Assembly (NCBI RefSeq): GCF_020520425.1
Contig: NC_079487.1
Location: forward strand, 6,991,501 to 7,055,500
From: Spinacia oleracea
Lineage: Eukaryota > Streptophyta > Magnoliopsida > Caryophyllales > Amaranthaceae
DNA length: 64,000 nt
Reading direction: 5' to 3'
In this document: positions 36,661 to 48,089 of the stretch, piece after piece
Layout of the letters: each line of letters starts with the position of its first letter
Numbering within the stretch: position 1 is the stretch's first letter
The notes under the pieces: model-generated
Seen by the model: the letters and a program-made list of their open reading frames with translations, nothing else
The model's database searches: none
What the model was told of the DNA's origin: nothing
Program-made: the position numbers and the translations under genes

Positions 36661-39600
36661 TGTTCTTGTGATTTCTTTTGAGAATTTCTTTTTATTCATT
36701 CTTGTAAGAGCGAATTCTTTCGAGGGATGCTCGGATTTAGTTGCAACCTGAATGTGGGTTGACAACGTGCTTAGACGGACCATTGTCTCGTGGTCATCAT
36801 CTTTCATGGTTTTGAGCTAGTCTTTACGGCTCAATTTTGCCACTACCTGGGTCCTTGATTAGGGGACTTATGTATAAGTATCAACGGCGACCTTTGTCTT
36901 GAGGTCGTAATCCGGTTTTATCTTTTGAGATTATCCAAACATGGGACTTCGTACAGCGTAGTCTGGGAATATTGTTTTAACTTTGCATACTCTCTTTTGA
37001 AATATATATTTTCTTTCGAGCCCCCAAGCACTCGTGCTTGATGGTCATTTCTTGTCAAAGAGGTTCCTTGGGGATACGCATATTGCAATGTCCTTGATCG
37101 TGTTTAGGATCGTGCTCGTAAGTGCGAGCGATCTTTGTAGTGGTGTGCTACTCTTAACAAAGCCTTGAGGTGCGACTTTCAGTAAAGAAATCGGCAATTT
37201 TCGAATCGAATGGATACGGCAGGGCCCTATAGAAGTCAGGGCCTCTTTTGGGCCTGAGCTCATTTTCGGCGCCCAGGCCTGGGCGTTAAAAATTATTCAC
37301 GCCCAGGTGGGGCGTTGAAAATATTGTTTGGGCTGGTCTTTTGATGACACAGTTGGCCTCTTGTTCGTTCGTTTATTTCACTTGGAAATTCTACGTATTC
37401 TCTTCTCTTTTATTTTTCTTTATTTTTGGAACGTAGAATTTAGAGATCACAATGAGTTGAGTGATCGTGATGATTTCTTGAGAAGCCGTAGCCGATTGGT
37501 GGACTACGGTGTTTGTCGCTTTGGGGCGATTATTTAAAGGAACTGTCGCTCTTAAGGCGTTGCAATAGTTGGGCGAGTCTATATGGCCCGAGGAACATAC
37601 CTTGAGGCGTAAGACTTTAATCGCTCTTGTTGTTATTTTGAACGTATATTTTTTTCTTTTGAATGCGTTCGTGAATGTTCGATACTTAGGATGATGATAC
37701 ATATGTGCGAACGAGCGTTCATAGAATGGCCGTTGCGTGCGGTCCATTAATCAGTTCGCTTGAATCATTTTTTTTTGAGCAATGACTGATGTTGAATAGT
37801 TTGCTTAGAAGCTCGATAGGGTTCAGGCCCATTCATGAAGTGGGCTCAAGCATCGTGCCTTTTTTATCGTTCAAACATTTGCTTTGAGACTTTTTATTTT
37901 TATTTTTATTTTGCTATGGTCGTTTCGTAGCTTGGAGCCCCCAAGTATGTTGGGATGCTTCCTTTTGGCGTACGATTTTTGTAGGTTCTTTCGAGAAAGA
38001 TGCCTTGGGGTTCCGCTCGTGTAGGTGCGAGCTATCCCTTCCGTGGTAGGAAATATTTTGCTACCTTTAATCCTTAATGTAGAAATCGTGTGTCTTGCAT
38101 TTTGAATTTGGGCGATAAGTAGTCTTTGCCTCTTTTACACATGCTCTCGGTCGTGCCCTTATTAGTGCAATATGCCTTAATCTTTTTTTTTAGACTTGTA
38201 CCGTGGGTTGGTTGAACTTATGGTGCGACGTAGGCCTGTGTGGCCTACAGCGTGTCTTAGAGCATTCCTCCAGGTGTTGGGATATCATTATTATTTTTTG
38301 CGTTGGAGTACTTCATCACGCCTCGTTCAGGTGTTCGAACAAGTGTAGCACCTTCTGCGTGGGTGTGCACGGCTTATTACTTCGTTCGATGCGAGGATTC
38401 ATAGATGTTTCTTTTTCTTTTTCTTTTTCATCCTTGATTTTTCTTTTGCTTTTGCTTTGGAACGACGTAGACTGTGTAACGGGCGCTTGTAGGGCGAGCG
38501 TTATGTGCAGTAGTTTGATCGGAGTTATGGTGACTCACGATTTTCAGTTACCCTTGTTAGTGGGGTGACTTTATATATTCTAAGTAGTGCTTAGAATTTG
38601 GGAGGGGTTGTAGCCATTCAAAGGTTCGTTTTACACGATTAAACCTTAGGATTGTGCCCCTATGATGTGTGTATAGCATTAGCGTCGAGAATTTGCGATA
38701 AAATCGTCATTTCGAGCATTTTTAGAGTGTCTTTCTCAAGCCCCCAATTGTAGCTACGGGATTGGCTTGGTGCTATAATGCTTGGCATACGTTTTTATGC
38801 ATTCATGGTGACATGGATCATGAATAGTTTGAACCAGACTCGTTTAGTTCGAGATACGTTCGAGTAGTGATTTGCTACTTCTCTTGTAAATGTCGTATTG
38901 TGCGACATTGCCATGGTCAAGGTAGTCACATGTTGAAGTGTGCCTTGACCAAAAGCTAGGTGCCTTTCTTTACCCATAATCATATTTAAAAAATTTTGAC
39001 TCACTTGCAACATCGAGATAAACGCATACTTAGCTTAAACCAACGACACTTTATTATGTTCGAAGAAGTCTTTGAAAATTATTTGAAATCCGAGTCCTAC
39101 TGTGTATAATCCGAGGTGTCCTAAGTAAGTTGACTTATAGAAGGGTTCGTACAGGATTACATGACTGAATCAAAATACTGTTACGATTTTCGCAATGATG
39201 TCTAAGGATTTGCTGGAAGCCAGGGTGCAGGCGTCAAGATATTACTTGTGCCCGTGTGGCACATGCTTTAGGTTCTTAGGGCCATCATTTCCAGAATTGC
39301 GGGAATATAAACCGCTTTCAAATTGACTTAGTTTTACTTGGTGTATGTCTGCACAAAAGGTCAAGGTATACTTAGTTCTTTCCCTAGTTCTTTCATTTCA
39401 ATTTTTAGCCCCCAGTTGCTATTATGTCTTCCCATTAATGATGCTTTCAGATTTCGATTTAAGATGCCCGTGTCATATGTCTGAGTAGGGTGAGTCTTGG
39501 TTAAGTGCCAAGTCCTATTGACAATGTCTGATTCTTTCAAAGGGGATTCGCAAGCATTTGAATTACTATGAACGGTTGCCCTGAGTTCGAAGGAACGATG

Positions 39601-42600
39601 GGGCGATGCCGTAGAACAATCCTCTTTATTGCAAGCTTACTGCCTTTACTACTTGTTGGCGATTATGACTATGTCTAGTGGTGAAAGAAGGTCTTTAAGT
39701 GAGTTAGTTTGCTTTAGGGAGGGTCAAGTCGAGTACTTTAGAGGTCATGGACGTTCGTGCTAGCCCCCATTCAATTGAGGCAAAGCGATCTTTTGAGTAT
39801 TGGCTAAGTGCCTAGGAGTGTGAGTGCTCCTTCTGGCAAGGGTACGTGCCCTTATTATTTTTCGATGTGTGCTCATTTTGGCATTTTGATTACTTGGATT
39901 CTTCCTTTGACTTAAATTTTTCTTTCGATTTGGATTGCAAGTAAATAAATTTCAAGAAGGGACTTTATTTTTTATTCTTGTTATTCTATAGGCTTTAACA
40001 TTTTTGCAAATTGGTTGGACCGAATCATGGATTGCCTACGTATCCACCTTAAATAGATTTAATTTGGAATAAGGTCTTGCGTAGTTCTTAGCCAGAAAAT
40101 AGTTTCATAGAATGCCGATTTTAAACAAGCACGTTCGAGTGGAATCGTAATGTTTGAAATAGGGTGAAATAAGTGTACGAAAATTTTGGAGCGCGCGTAT
40201 TTTGCGTATTTTATATGATCTTCTACCCCCAAGTGTTCGTTATTCTTCCGCATGTATATAGGAAAATATACGGACACTTTTAGGAATTGGGAGTTGAAAA
40301 GTGATAAGCAAGAACGGCGCCCAGGGCTGGGCGTTTATTATTTTTGGCGCCCAGGGCTGGGCGTTGAAAACATGTTCTGGGCTGCCTTTTTGTGCTGCTC
40401 CTTTTCGTTTTGTGCCAAATATTTGCGAATCTTTTTTGTGCGGTAAATGCTTTTTTTTTTAGACGAACTTTAAAGGTGCTTTGCAAAGTTTCTTTTTTGT
40501 TATTATTTTTCTTTTTTAAGTTAAGCGTAGAATGTACTTTTCATTTGTCTTTTTTTTTTTTAAATTTTTTTTTTATTCGTGACTCAAGACGGCTTGGAAG
40601 ATGGGTTGAATGAGATAGGATAATTTGTATAGGTATTAGTCAAGCATGAGGATTGAAAAGGGTAGAAGATCGTAGAACTTTATATAGTTTTTGTGGTATG
40701 ATTTGGATTAGCTGACTCAATTCTTTTCCTTCGTTTACTTGGGTAAATTTCACACTTTGGGAGGTACGGGCTAAGTATTTCATGGCTCTCTCTTTTCGCT
40801 CTCCCTTTTCTCTTTCTCTTTTTTTCTTTTTTGCTTGGGATTTCTCCCCCTTTTTATTTGGGCTAAAAGGTAGATGGTTGTGGTCTTTGAGTCACGAGGT
40901 GAGACTGAGTGAGCCTCGTTTGGTAGGCCTATAGTGGACCTTTAATTTTAATAGGCCTAGGGTGGACCTTTAAATTGTCTTACTTTGCAAGCGTATTTAG
41001 TCGTTCCTTAAAATGTGCAAATAGCGTAGATTCAAAATGTTGTTTTTACTTTATTGAAATTTAACGAAAGAATTACATCGAAAATATTTTTTTTTTCTTT
41101 TCAGATTCCAGTTTCCGGGATTTAATTGGAAGTTGTGATTTAGACTCGAACTTTCATTAATTTTTCTGATTATAACCCGTGTATGAATACAAGGAGGTGG
41201 CCTATACTCAAAATAATGACGTGGCAGAAGCCTATAATACTTGACCAAGCGACTTTCAGACTTAGGCTAATTGGACCATAACTTTCGTCGGTTGACACTT
41301 TAGATTTTAACCCTTGGGTGTTCATTTGTCATGCGTCATTTTGCTTAATGTTGGCAAGGTAGTTAGTTGGGGAGATCGAATTTTCATTTTTGCAAGACTA
41401 GAATCATTAGTGCGGCTTCCCTCTTAGTGTGTATTGCTTTACCCCAATGGTAGCTTTATGGCATGCCGATTTGGGTATTTTCATGGTTCGTCATGTTGCA
41501 TTCATGGAAACTCTTTTAGTCCGTACTTAGGAGTACTTCAAGGAGCGAGTGGCTCGAGAGGACTATGATAGTCGTGACCCGATGTGATCATAAGCATTGA
41601 GGCCATTAATAATTTTTTTCTGCCAATGGTATTGACACCTTAGGCTCACTTTGGGGGTTGTGCAACTATGGAGGAATGATTTTCAGAATGTGACTGTTTC
41701 CATTTTGCAAATACTTGAATTACATAATATATTCTTTTTATTGGTGAGAGAGAGTATTGAGGCCGTAGATTCTTAGCAAGGGATGACAATTACATATGGG
41801 TGCTTATTGATTTAAATGTTAGGAAGGGAGACTCAATATGGTTTAACCTTTTAACTTGCAGAACGACACCAAGCATTAGGACCGATTCTATGTATAAGAC
41901 AACTAAGACTTAGGATTTAGATTGTACTTTGGCATAGCCTAGTCTAGACTCGGATTTATTTATTTTTTATGCGAACATTAATTTTTCCTTGAAAACTTTT
42001 TTTTTGAACATCATTTTTTGAAAACTTTGCCCATGTGACATTCAAGGTCATTTTAATTAGCATGCTCGGTTTTGGTGCCGAACATTGTCGTCATAGGAGG
42101 CCTAATGACGACACAAGGAGTTGTTTATTTTATAATTCGTTCTTAGAATCGAGTGCCTTTTTCCATACGTCCTCATAGCAAATTTGTTACGAATTTTTTG
42201 TTGCTACGTATACTTTATGCGCGGGTACAGAGGCTGTTGTGCCTGACCAAAAGGCCAGACAGCAACTTCAGCGCCCAGCTCTCGGCGTTGAAAATGATTG
42301 GCGCCCAGCCAGGGGCGCTGAAAATGCGTCCCTGACTGGTACTCGTATTCTGTTCGCGTATCCTTTTTTCGTATATACGACTTACTTTTGCGTGCTCGCC
42401 TAATAACGTCCTTTACGCGTTGTGCAGCGTTGTGGGATCCGTTACAGGCTGTCCTGGGCGTCGCTTATTTTTGTGGCGATCGCCTGGGGCTGTGGAACAC
42501 GTATTTTGGTATAACTCTTTGGCCAATTGGTGTTCATGAATGTTTGGGCAATTTTTAGGGTCGTTGGTTCTCTAGTATTAGTTGTCACACACAATCACAT

Positions 42601-43100
42601 AATTCGCTACACATAACTAACATTACAACGTGAAGCAAAATAATATGTCACGTAGTTTATGATAGGCTTCTATGGGTAATATTTGCGCCGTCTTGGTACC
42701 GCTTCTATCGTCGATCCAACACATGCCCCGGTCGAGGTAGTGCATTCACGAGCGAATTTCGTCCCAAGAGGCCAATCACGATGTAAGCCAAGGGGGCATG
42801 CACCAACGAGGGACCTAATGGGCGAGCGATTGGGTTTGGGACAGGTGTACTACTAGCGAAAGTGCCAAGTGGACAACATTCGGAGCGTATGCACCCCCCG
42901 GTTGGCGATGGGTATCCTTATTCCCAACTCCCGAGATGAAACATGCCAAGGGAGCCAAGATTCGTTATGCGGTTCTGTCCGTTCACATTAATATGCTGAT
43001 TTTCAGGTCGTCCCAACTTGATAGGGAAATAAATGCGGGGTAGGATCGTTTCACCCTTCGGCTATTTTGATTACCTACGAGCACGAGTATTTCATTAACA

Positions 43101-43119
43101 TCCCCAGTGGAGTCACCAC
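43101..43119 (-). other. Tat primer-binding site
   Basis: TGGTGACTCCACTGGGGA on the minus strand directly inside the 5' LTR. The form resembles primer sites of Tat/Ogre gypsy elements; the exact tRNA was not verified. Confidence 0.55.
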
Positions 43120-44588
43120 TGTGAGGGGGTCGAAAAAGCACGAGGCTAATGCATGACCTCGTCCCTCGTGGGCGTGACGTTATCAGATCAAGTGTAGTTA
43201 GATTTCCTGTGAGTTTACACCCAATCGACTAGTAATACAGGAGTCGCCATTCAATTTTTAACGACAATGAGAAAAACTGACAAAACCCGATTATCGTGAC
43301 ATAAAGGGAGTGCAATTATGTTCGACCACGACGGCCATAGGTTCCCTTGTGATCCCTGGTGTGGGGATTGCTCTACGTACACCCGCAGGGCAGAGATTGA
43401 GAGTTCGGGGGATTGTAGCTACCGAGAGGAGTGCTCATCGATAATACTCCAAAGGCAGGTTATCCTTACTAGCTCAGCATAAATAATTGAAGGGACATGC
43501 GTTAAACTATTAAACTATTCTGAATTTATTTTAGCAATATGCAACACATAATACTAAATCGATCATGATTATCTTATTTAGATTGATTTAAGGTACCTAG
43601 CATGATAATTCAATTGTCCGAGGTATTATCTTATTAGGCGTGATAGATCAATCAAATTAATAGTTTGACAATTTTATAAAAGGGTGATAAAAGCGATTAA
43701 ATCATATGAGGGACACATTACAACGCATCCTTGAGAGGTGCGTTGTGGTTCTCAGAAAACTAACCACTTGGCTTTGCTATTTCTCCTTTTATTTAACGAA
43801 TCTCGGGTTTCTAAGCAATGTTCTAGTATTTAGGCTTAATTCATCAAGCTACAAGGGGCAGGATGCGTTCTATTCGACTTTTGGGTCGATTGCGACAGAA
43901 CGCCGGATCAATTTCCCAGCATGAGGCTTAGGCTTAAGGCTACAGTCAATACTCAGGTTATGCAATTGTGTGTTCTTTTTCACGTCGATTTTAGGCTGTA
44001 TTTATAGGAAAAGGGTGTGTGGAAAGATAGATTTTAAGATACGGATCCAAAAAGAATCCGGAAATAAAATGGCCCCAGGCATTTTCAGCGCCCAGGGCTG
44101 GGCGCCGAAGATTTTGGCGCCCAGATCCAGGCGTTGAAAATGGGATCTGGGCCGAGTTCTTTGTCAGATTTGGACTCTTAGAATATGGAGCTTTTGAGAT
44201 TTATCCGAGTCTTTTAGTGCGTATTAACTTTATGACGGAATGCGTCTGGGCCCGTTACGAACTCTAGGTTCGTTAGGAATTTAGTTAATACGTAACTCTT
44301 ATTTTTGAATTGTACTAGGAATGCAAATTCTATCTCTTTTAGGATTTATGTTGGAGTGCAACACCTAATTCTGACAGGTTTCTATCTTTTATGACTTTGG
44401 CACTTTTAACAACTACCTTTTACGGCAGTTACTATTCTTAGCAGGTTTCTATAAATAGTAGCTTTGGCTGAAATGAGAGGGTGATTGAGATTCGTTTATT
44501 TGATAGGAGATGCGTTTCCAAGTGGAGATTTATGTTCTCATCATCGAACCTTCCATTTCGGGAATGGGGACAAAAGTAGGTGTCTACA
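43120..44588 (-). repeat. Tat element 5' LTR
   Basis: 1,469 bases, about 97% like 34118-35590; contains the matching GCGCCCAG doublet (about 44085-44140). Confidence 0.88.
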
Positions 44589-46192
44589 CATTTGTACCCA
44601 TGGCTATGAGTAATGTGCCCTTGTACTTACCATACATATGAGTTCCATCTATGGTGATTAGGGGTCGACGGTGCTTAAAACCATCGATGGAAGGCTTGAA
44701 TGCCCAAAACACTCTCAAAAAAATGTGAACGGAAGGATCTTCATTAGAAGCCAAGGTACACCATTCCACGACGGTTCCTGGATTAGAATCTTTTAATGCT
44801 TGCATGTATCTAGGAAACTATTCGTAAGATTTCTCCCAATCACAAAAATATATGCTTGCAATAGCCTTTAGTTTCGCTGACCAATCTCTCTTGTAAGTGA
44901 TAGTATACTTAAACTTGTTTTTCATCGCTTGCACAATAACGCGGATTTTCAAAGAAGGATCGGCACGAATAAGATCTTTTATCTCATTGCATACAAAATC
45001 GAAGGAGAGAAGAGGATGATCAATTGAGTTTATGTCACCCAAACAATTACTTGCATAGGGGCCATTATAACTCACAATTCTGAATGACGCAAGACAAGGA
45101 TCCTTGATTTCATGTAACCTCCATGAGCTTTTGCATGAACTCTTTCTTTTTCACTCAACTACGTACGTATTTTGTGGGCTCACTCTCCAACACCTTAAAT
45201 GAATGATTTCTAACTATGGAATAAGCTTTGAGTATGTCTTTCAATTGCTCCAACGAATCAAACTCTTGCCCAATAGCAAATTCACCATTGAAAGAGTTGT
45301 TGTTGGACCAAGTCCTCCAAGAATCAAGCAAAATCAGATCCAACTCTGCAATATTGTTGAAAACTTGAGATGAAGCGCTTTCTCTTATAGCTTTGTCATT
45401 AGCATCCTGCATGTGTATCTTCATCAACATCACTATCCACACCAACCCCTTCATCTCCAAAAAAAATCAACACATATTTGATCTAGCGAATCAAAAACTA
45501 TCATAGATGGATCACCATTTGTAGCCTCTACATGTGGTGTTTGAGTTGGAGAAGTGAGCTCTGAAATGTGTTCACTAGCATATTGTTCATCAGTAAGAAT
45601 TCTTGTGAATGAACCCGTAACCCCACTTTGATTTGTCAAGGGCAAGTAGGGAAATTGTCTCACCCATGAATCCATTTCATGAAAGGATTCCAAGTGAGTT
45701 TAAGTTTCGGGTTGCTTTGGAAGTTGCTCGATGAACAATTGCATTTGTGGTTGATTATGTTTGAGACATAGCAAGCAACATTGCCTTTAAAGAATTTGTC
45801 ATCATCCAAAGGAATGGCTACATATGAACCGAGCATCATTGGATACCTCATTAGTAGCTTCAACTCCACATATCTCGAGTCACATCTCATAAGATCATAA
45901 ACTTTACTCAAAACCCCCTTTATATGTAACACCGCCGCTACTTTGCAAAATTTCCCCTTCCCAATGACAATAAAGAGCATAGTTTGGCAACTCCATATTC
46001 TAAACAACAAACAATTAATCAACACACAAATTGGGGGAGAAGATACATGACGTATCTAACCATAAAATTAAACAACATGACACTAGTAATTGACCATATT
46101 CTAGTCCCTTATAATTCAATTAGTTTATCATACTAGCATCTAAAATTCAATTAAAAAAAGCCATGGATAATTTTAAAATAATATGAATAATA

Positions 46193-46760
46193 AAACCGCT
46201 AACTCAATTAGCGGTTTGACATACATTAACATCAAAACAAATTGCAATTCATGAATCATGATCATAACACCATCAAACAAACCTAAGCATAATCTTCATT
46301 ATAACATCATCAAACAAACCAAATCATAATCTCAATTTTTACTCAATTATCAATTAAATTCGAATTTTGCAAAAAAAAATACAAAAAATGAAATTAGGGC
46401 TTTACCTGAGAGAAGCCACAACAACGGCCGTCTGCGACAACGGTGGTGCGGAAGAGCACAGTGGTGCGGAATTGTTCACTGGAGAACTATTGGGCCGGTG
46501 ACGTCGGTGGTTTCCGGCCGCGGACAGTCAGTATGGGGTGGGATGATTTGGAGCACCACCGCCGGAGAGAGAGGAAGGGAAGTATAGATTCGAGCGGGCT
46601 TAATTTTTTTTTTTGTTGTGATATTTTGAAACTCGAATAACTTCCGATTTGCTGTAGGGGAAAGAGGTAAACCGCTATCTCAAATAGCGGTTCATTAAAG
46701 CATAAACCTCCAACTGAGATATCGGTTAACCTCTATTAACCGCTATCTCAGTTAGCGGTT
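46193..46760. repeat. Set of palindromes at the MULE 5' end
   Basis: Near-perfect palindromes of about 23 bases with arms AACCGCTA and TAGCGGTT lie at 46193-46217, 46669-46692 and 46738-46760. A degenerate fourth arm pair (AACTGAGATATCGGTT facing AACCGCTATCTCAGTT) lies at 46711-46752. They lie upstream of the transposase start and probably belong to the element's terminal region. Confidence 0.6.
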
Positions 46761-46860
46761 TTGCACTGGTTTTAAAAAAAATTAGACCGGATTTCTTGCT
46801 GACGTGGACGGTATGGTGGGAATTAAGTAAAAAAAGTGGAGCATTTTGGGAATTTAATGT

Positions 46861-47470
46861 TCTTTAAACAATATTGAAGGAAATCGCTCGTGTTTTGTTC
46901 TTTTTCCCTTTATTTGTTGTGTTTTTTTTTTTAAAAAAAAAAATTAAAAAAATTCAGTTTTTGTTATTTTCTTTTTCTTTTGTTCTTTGTGTTTTATAAA
47001 AAAGTTGTTGTTCTTTTTTTAATTATTTTGTATTCTTTTTATCTTTTAATCGTTTTTTTAAATTTTTTTTTTTATAATATTATAGATACTTGATTTTTTT
47101 TTGTTTTTCTGTTGCATTTTTTACATGATGTTCTTTTTGAAAAATAGTTGTTCTTTTTATAGTTTATAGGAGAGAGAATATGTTCTTTTCATTTTTGTAC
47201 ATTTTCTTTGGTTTTTTAATATTAGTGTTCTTTTCAGGTTTTGGTTAATGTTATTTTCGTTTACTCTATTACGGAGTATGTCTTTATGTTTAGTTTATTA
47301 CGTTCTTTTTCGTTTTATGCGTCATTTTTGTTTTTTGCTTTTTGTTTGAATGTTTTTGAGTTTTTTTTTTTGGTGTACTACCAGCTTCACTCTTAGGACT
47401 AATCCGATTTAGAGCGAGTTCTGAGTGTATATGTTCCAATCCCATTTCAATTATCGTTGCGCGTGATCGA
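46861..47470. other. T-rich intergenic tract before the CRM gene
   Basis: About 500 bases made largely of T runs with a recurring GTTCTTTTT phrase (more than ten rough copies). No gene is seen. It lies between the MULE end and the likely promoter and leader of the CRM-domain gene. Confidence 0.45.
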
Positions 47471-48089
47471 ACACGAAATCATCACAACCGATTCAATCTC
47501 AACCACCACTGAACCAACAGATTTTGAGTTTTGGTGCAGGATCTATGTGCACCATCCGCGCGTTGAAGAGTCTAAGACCTCCTTGGTACCCTCCTAGCAA
47601 CGAAGTACGGAAGCTCATCTCTCCTAAAATCTCAATTGCAAAAAACATCTTGTCCAATTTATCACAACCACCAATCACCACCACGCCAGCCACCTACTTC
47701 CGAATTCCGGTCACCATATCGTCGGTGAAACTCACCCATTTCCGCCAACCTTCTCCTGCAGTTTTACCATTCGTTGTTCCTCTTTAGTTGGCTCAGCCCA
47801 ATTGAACTCCTATCCTTGGCTCAGGTACATTCTCACGTTAATCCTCTTTACCCTTTTCAATTCATAATTATTCAAGATTTTCTTAGTTATTTTATCTGAA
47901 TTATCACTGTACTTGTGTTGTTTTTATCTGCAATTCAAGGGTTACAGTTGGATTATACCAAATTAATCTGTCAATGAAATTTTAGTAATTCGAATTGAGT
48001 GGTTTCTGTCAAACATGATAATGAACTGAAGAAATTAAGTTTGATTTTGGTATTAAATATGCTAGATTTGCTTCTGCGCTCAAGAGAGG
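47471..48089 (+). other. Probable 5' leader of the CRM gene, with an intron
   Basis: The sequence GGCTCAG/GTACATT at about 47823 is a good donor. AAATATGCTAG at about 48054-48064 is a possible acceptor 25 bases before the ATG, which would remove several upstream ATGs from the mature leader. Open frames here (for example 47524-47787) show no family signature. The transcription start is not fixed. Confidence 0.4.

Larger units (their letters stand above)
34118..44588 (-). mobile_element. Ty3/gypsy Tat-type LTR retrotransposon fossil, no coding interior
   Basis: LTRs of about 1.47 kb (43120-44588 is 5', 34118-35590 is 3' in element orientation). The target duplication is CATTT (34113-34117 and 44589-44593), inserted in the MULE transposase. 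LTRs run TGTAGACACC to CCCCCTCACA. The primer site next to the 5' LTR reads TGGTGACTCCACTGGGGA, of the form I associate with the Tat/Ogre lineage; the polypurine tract is AAAGTGGGGGCTAAC. I counted about 45 differences between LTRs (about 3%), suggesting roughly 1.2 million years at 1.3e-8 per site per year. The 7.5-kb interior shows no gag, protease or pol signature I can recognise, so this looks like a structurally complete non-autonomous element. It holds tandem repeats and dispersed modules listed separately. Confidence 0.85.
33651..46860 (-). mobile_element. Mutator-like element (MULE), truncated and split
   Basis: Minus-strand MuDR/MULE transposase in two pieces: 44594-46025 (N-terminal and first catalytic part) and 33651-34117 (later part), separated by a Tat retrotransposon. 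Signatures: LITIDGTHMYGKYKG with the first catalytic Asp; GTN before the insertion and ANSQLFPLTFAIVKSE after it; and CVISDRHAGIL with the second catalytic Asp. The N-terminal part runs from about 46000 (MELPNYALYCHWEGE) and shifts frame at least twice; an in-frame stop follows DWEKSYE near 44818 and another follows the FGKAADA motif near 33823. The reading carries on to 33651 (a YGVKTTNMS motif) and is then cut by the copia LTR, so the C-terminus is missing. Its 5' terminal region probably reaches about 46860 and carries palindromes. Not active. Confidence 0.75.

Noticed and set aside
36274-36807. 177-codon minus-strand frame
   Set aside because: Spans GC-rich modules of the Tat element; no retroelement or host domain is recognisable.
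47499-47787. Frames of 64-87 codons on both strands before the CRM gene
   Set aside because: No signature; better explained as untranslated leader or its intron.
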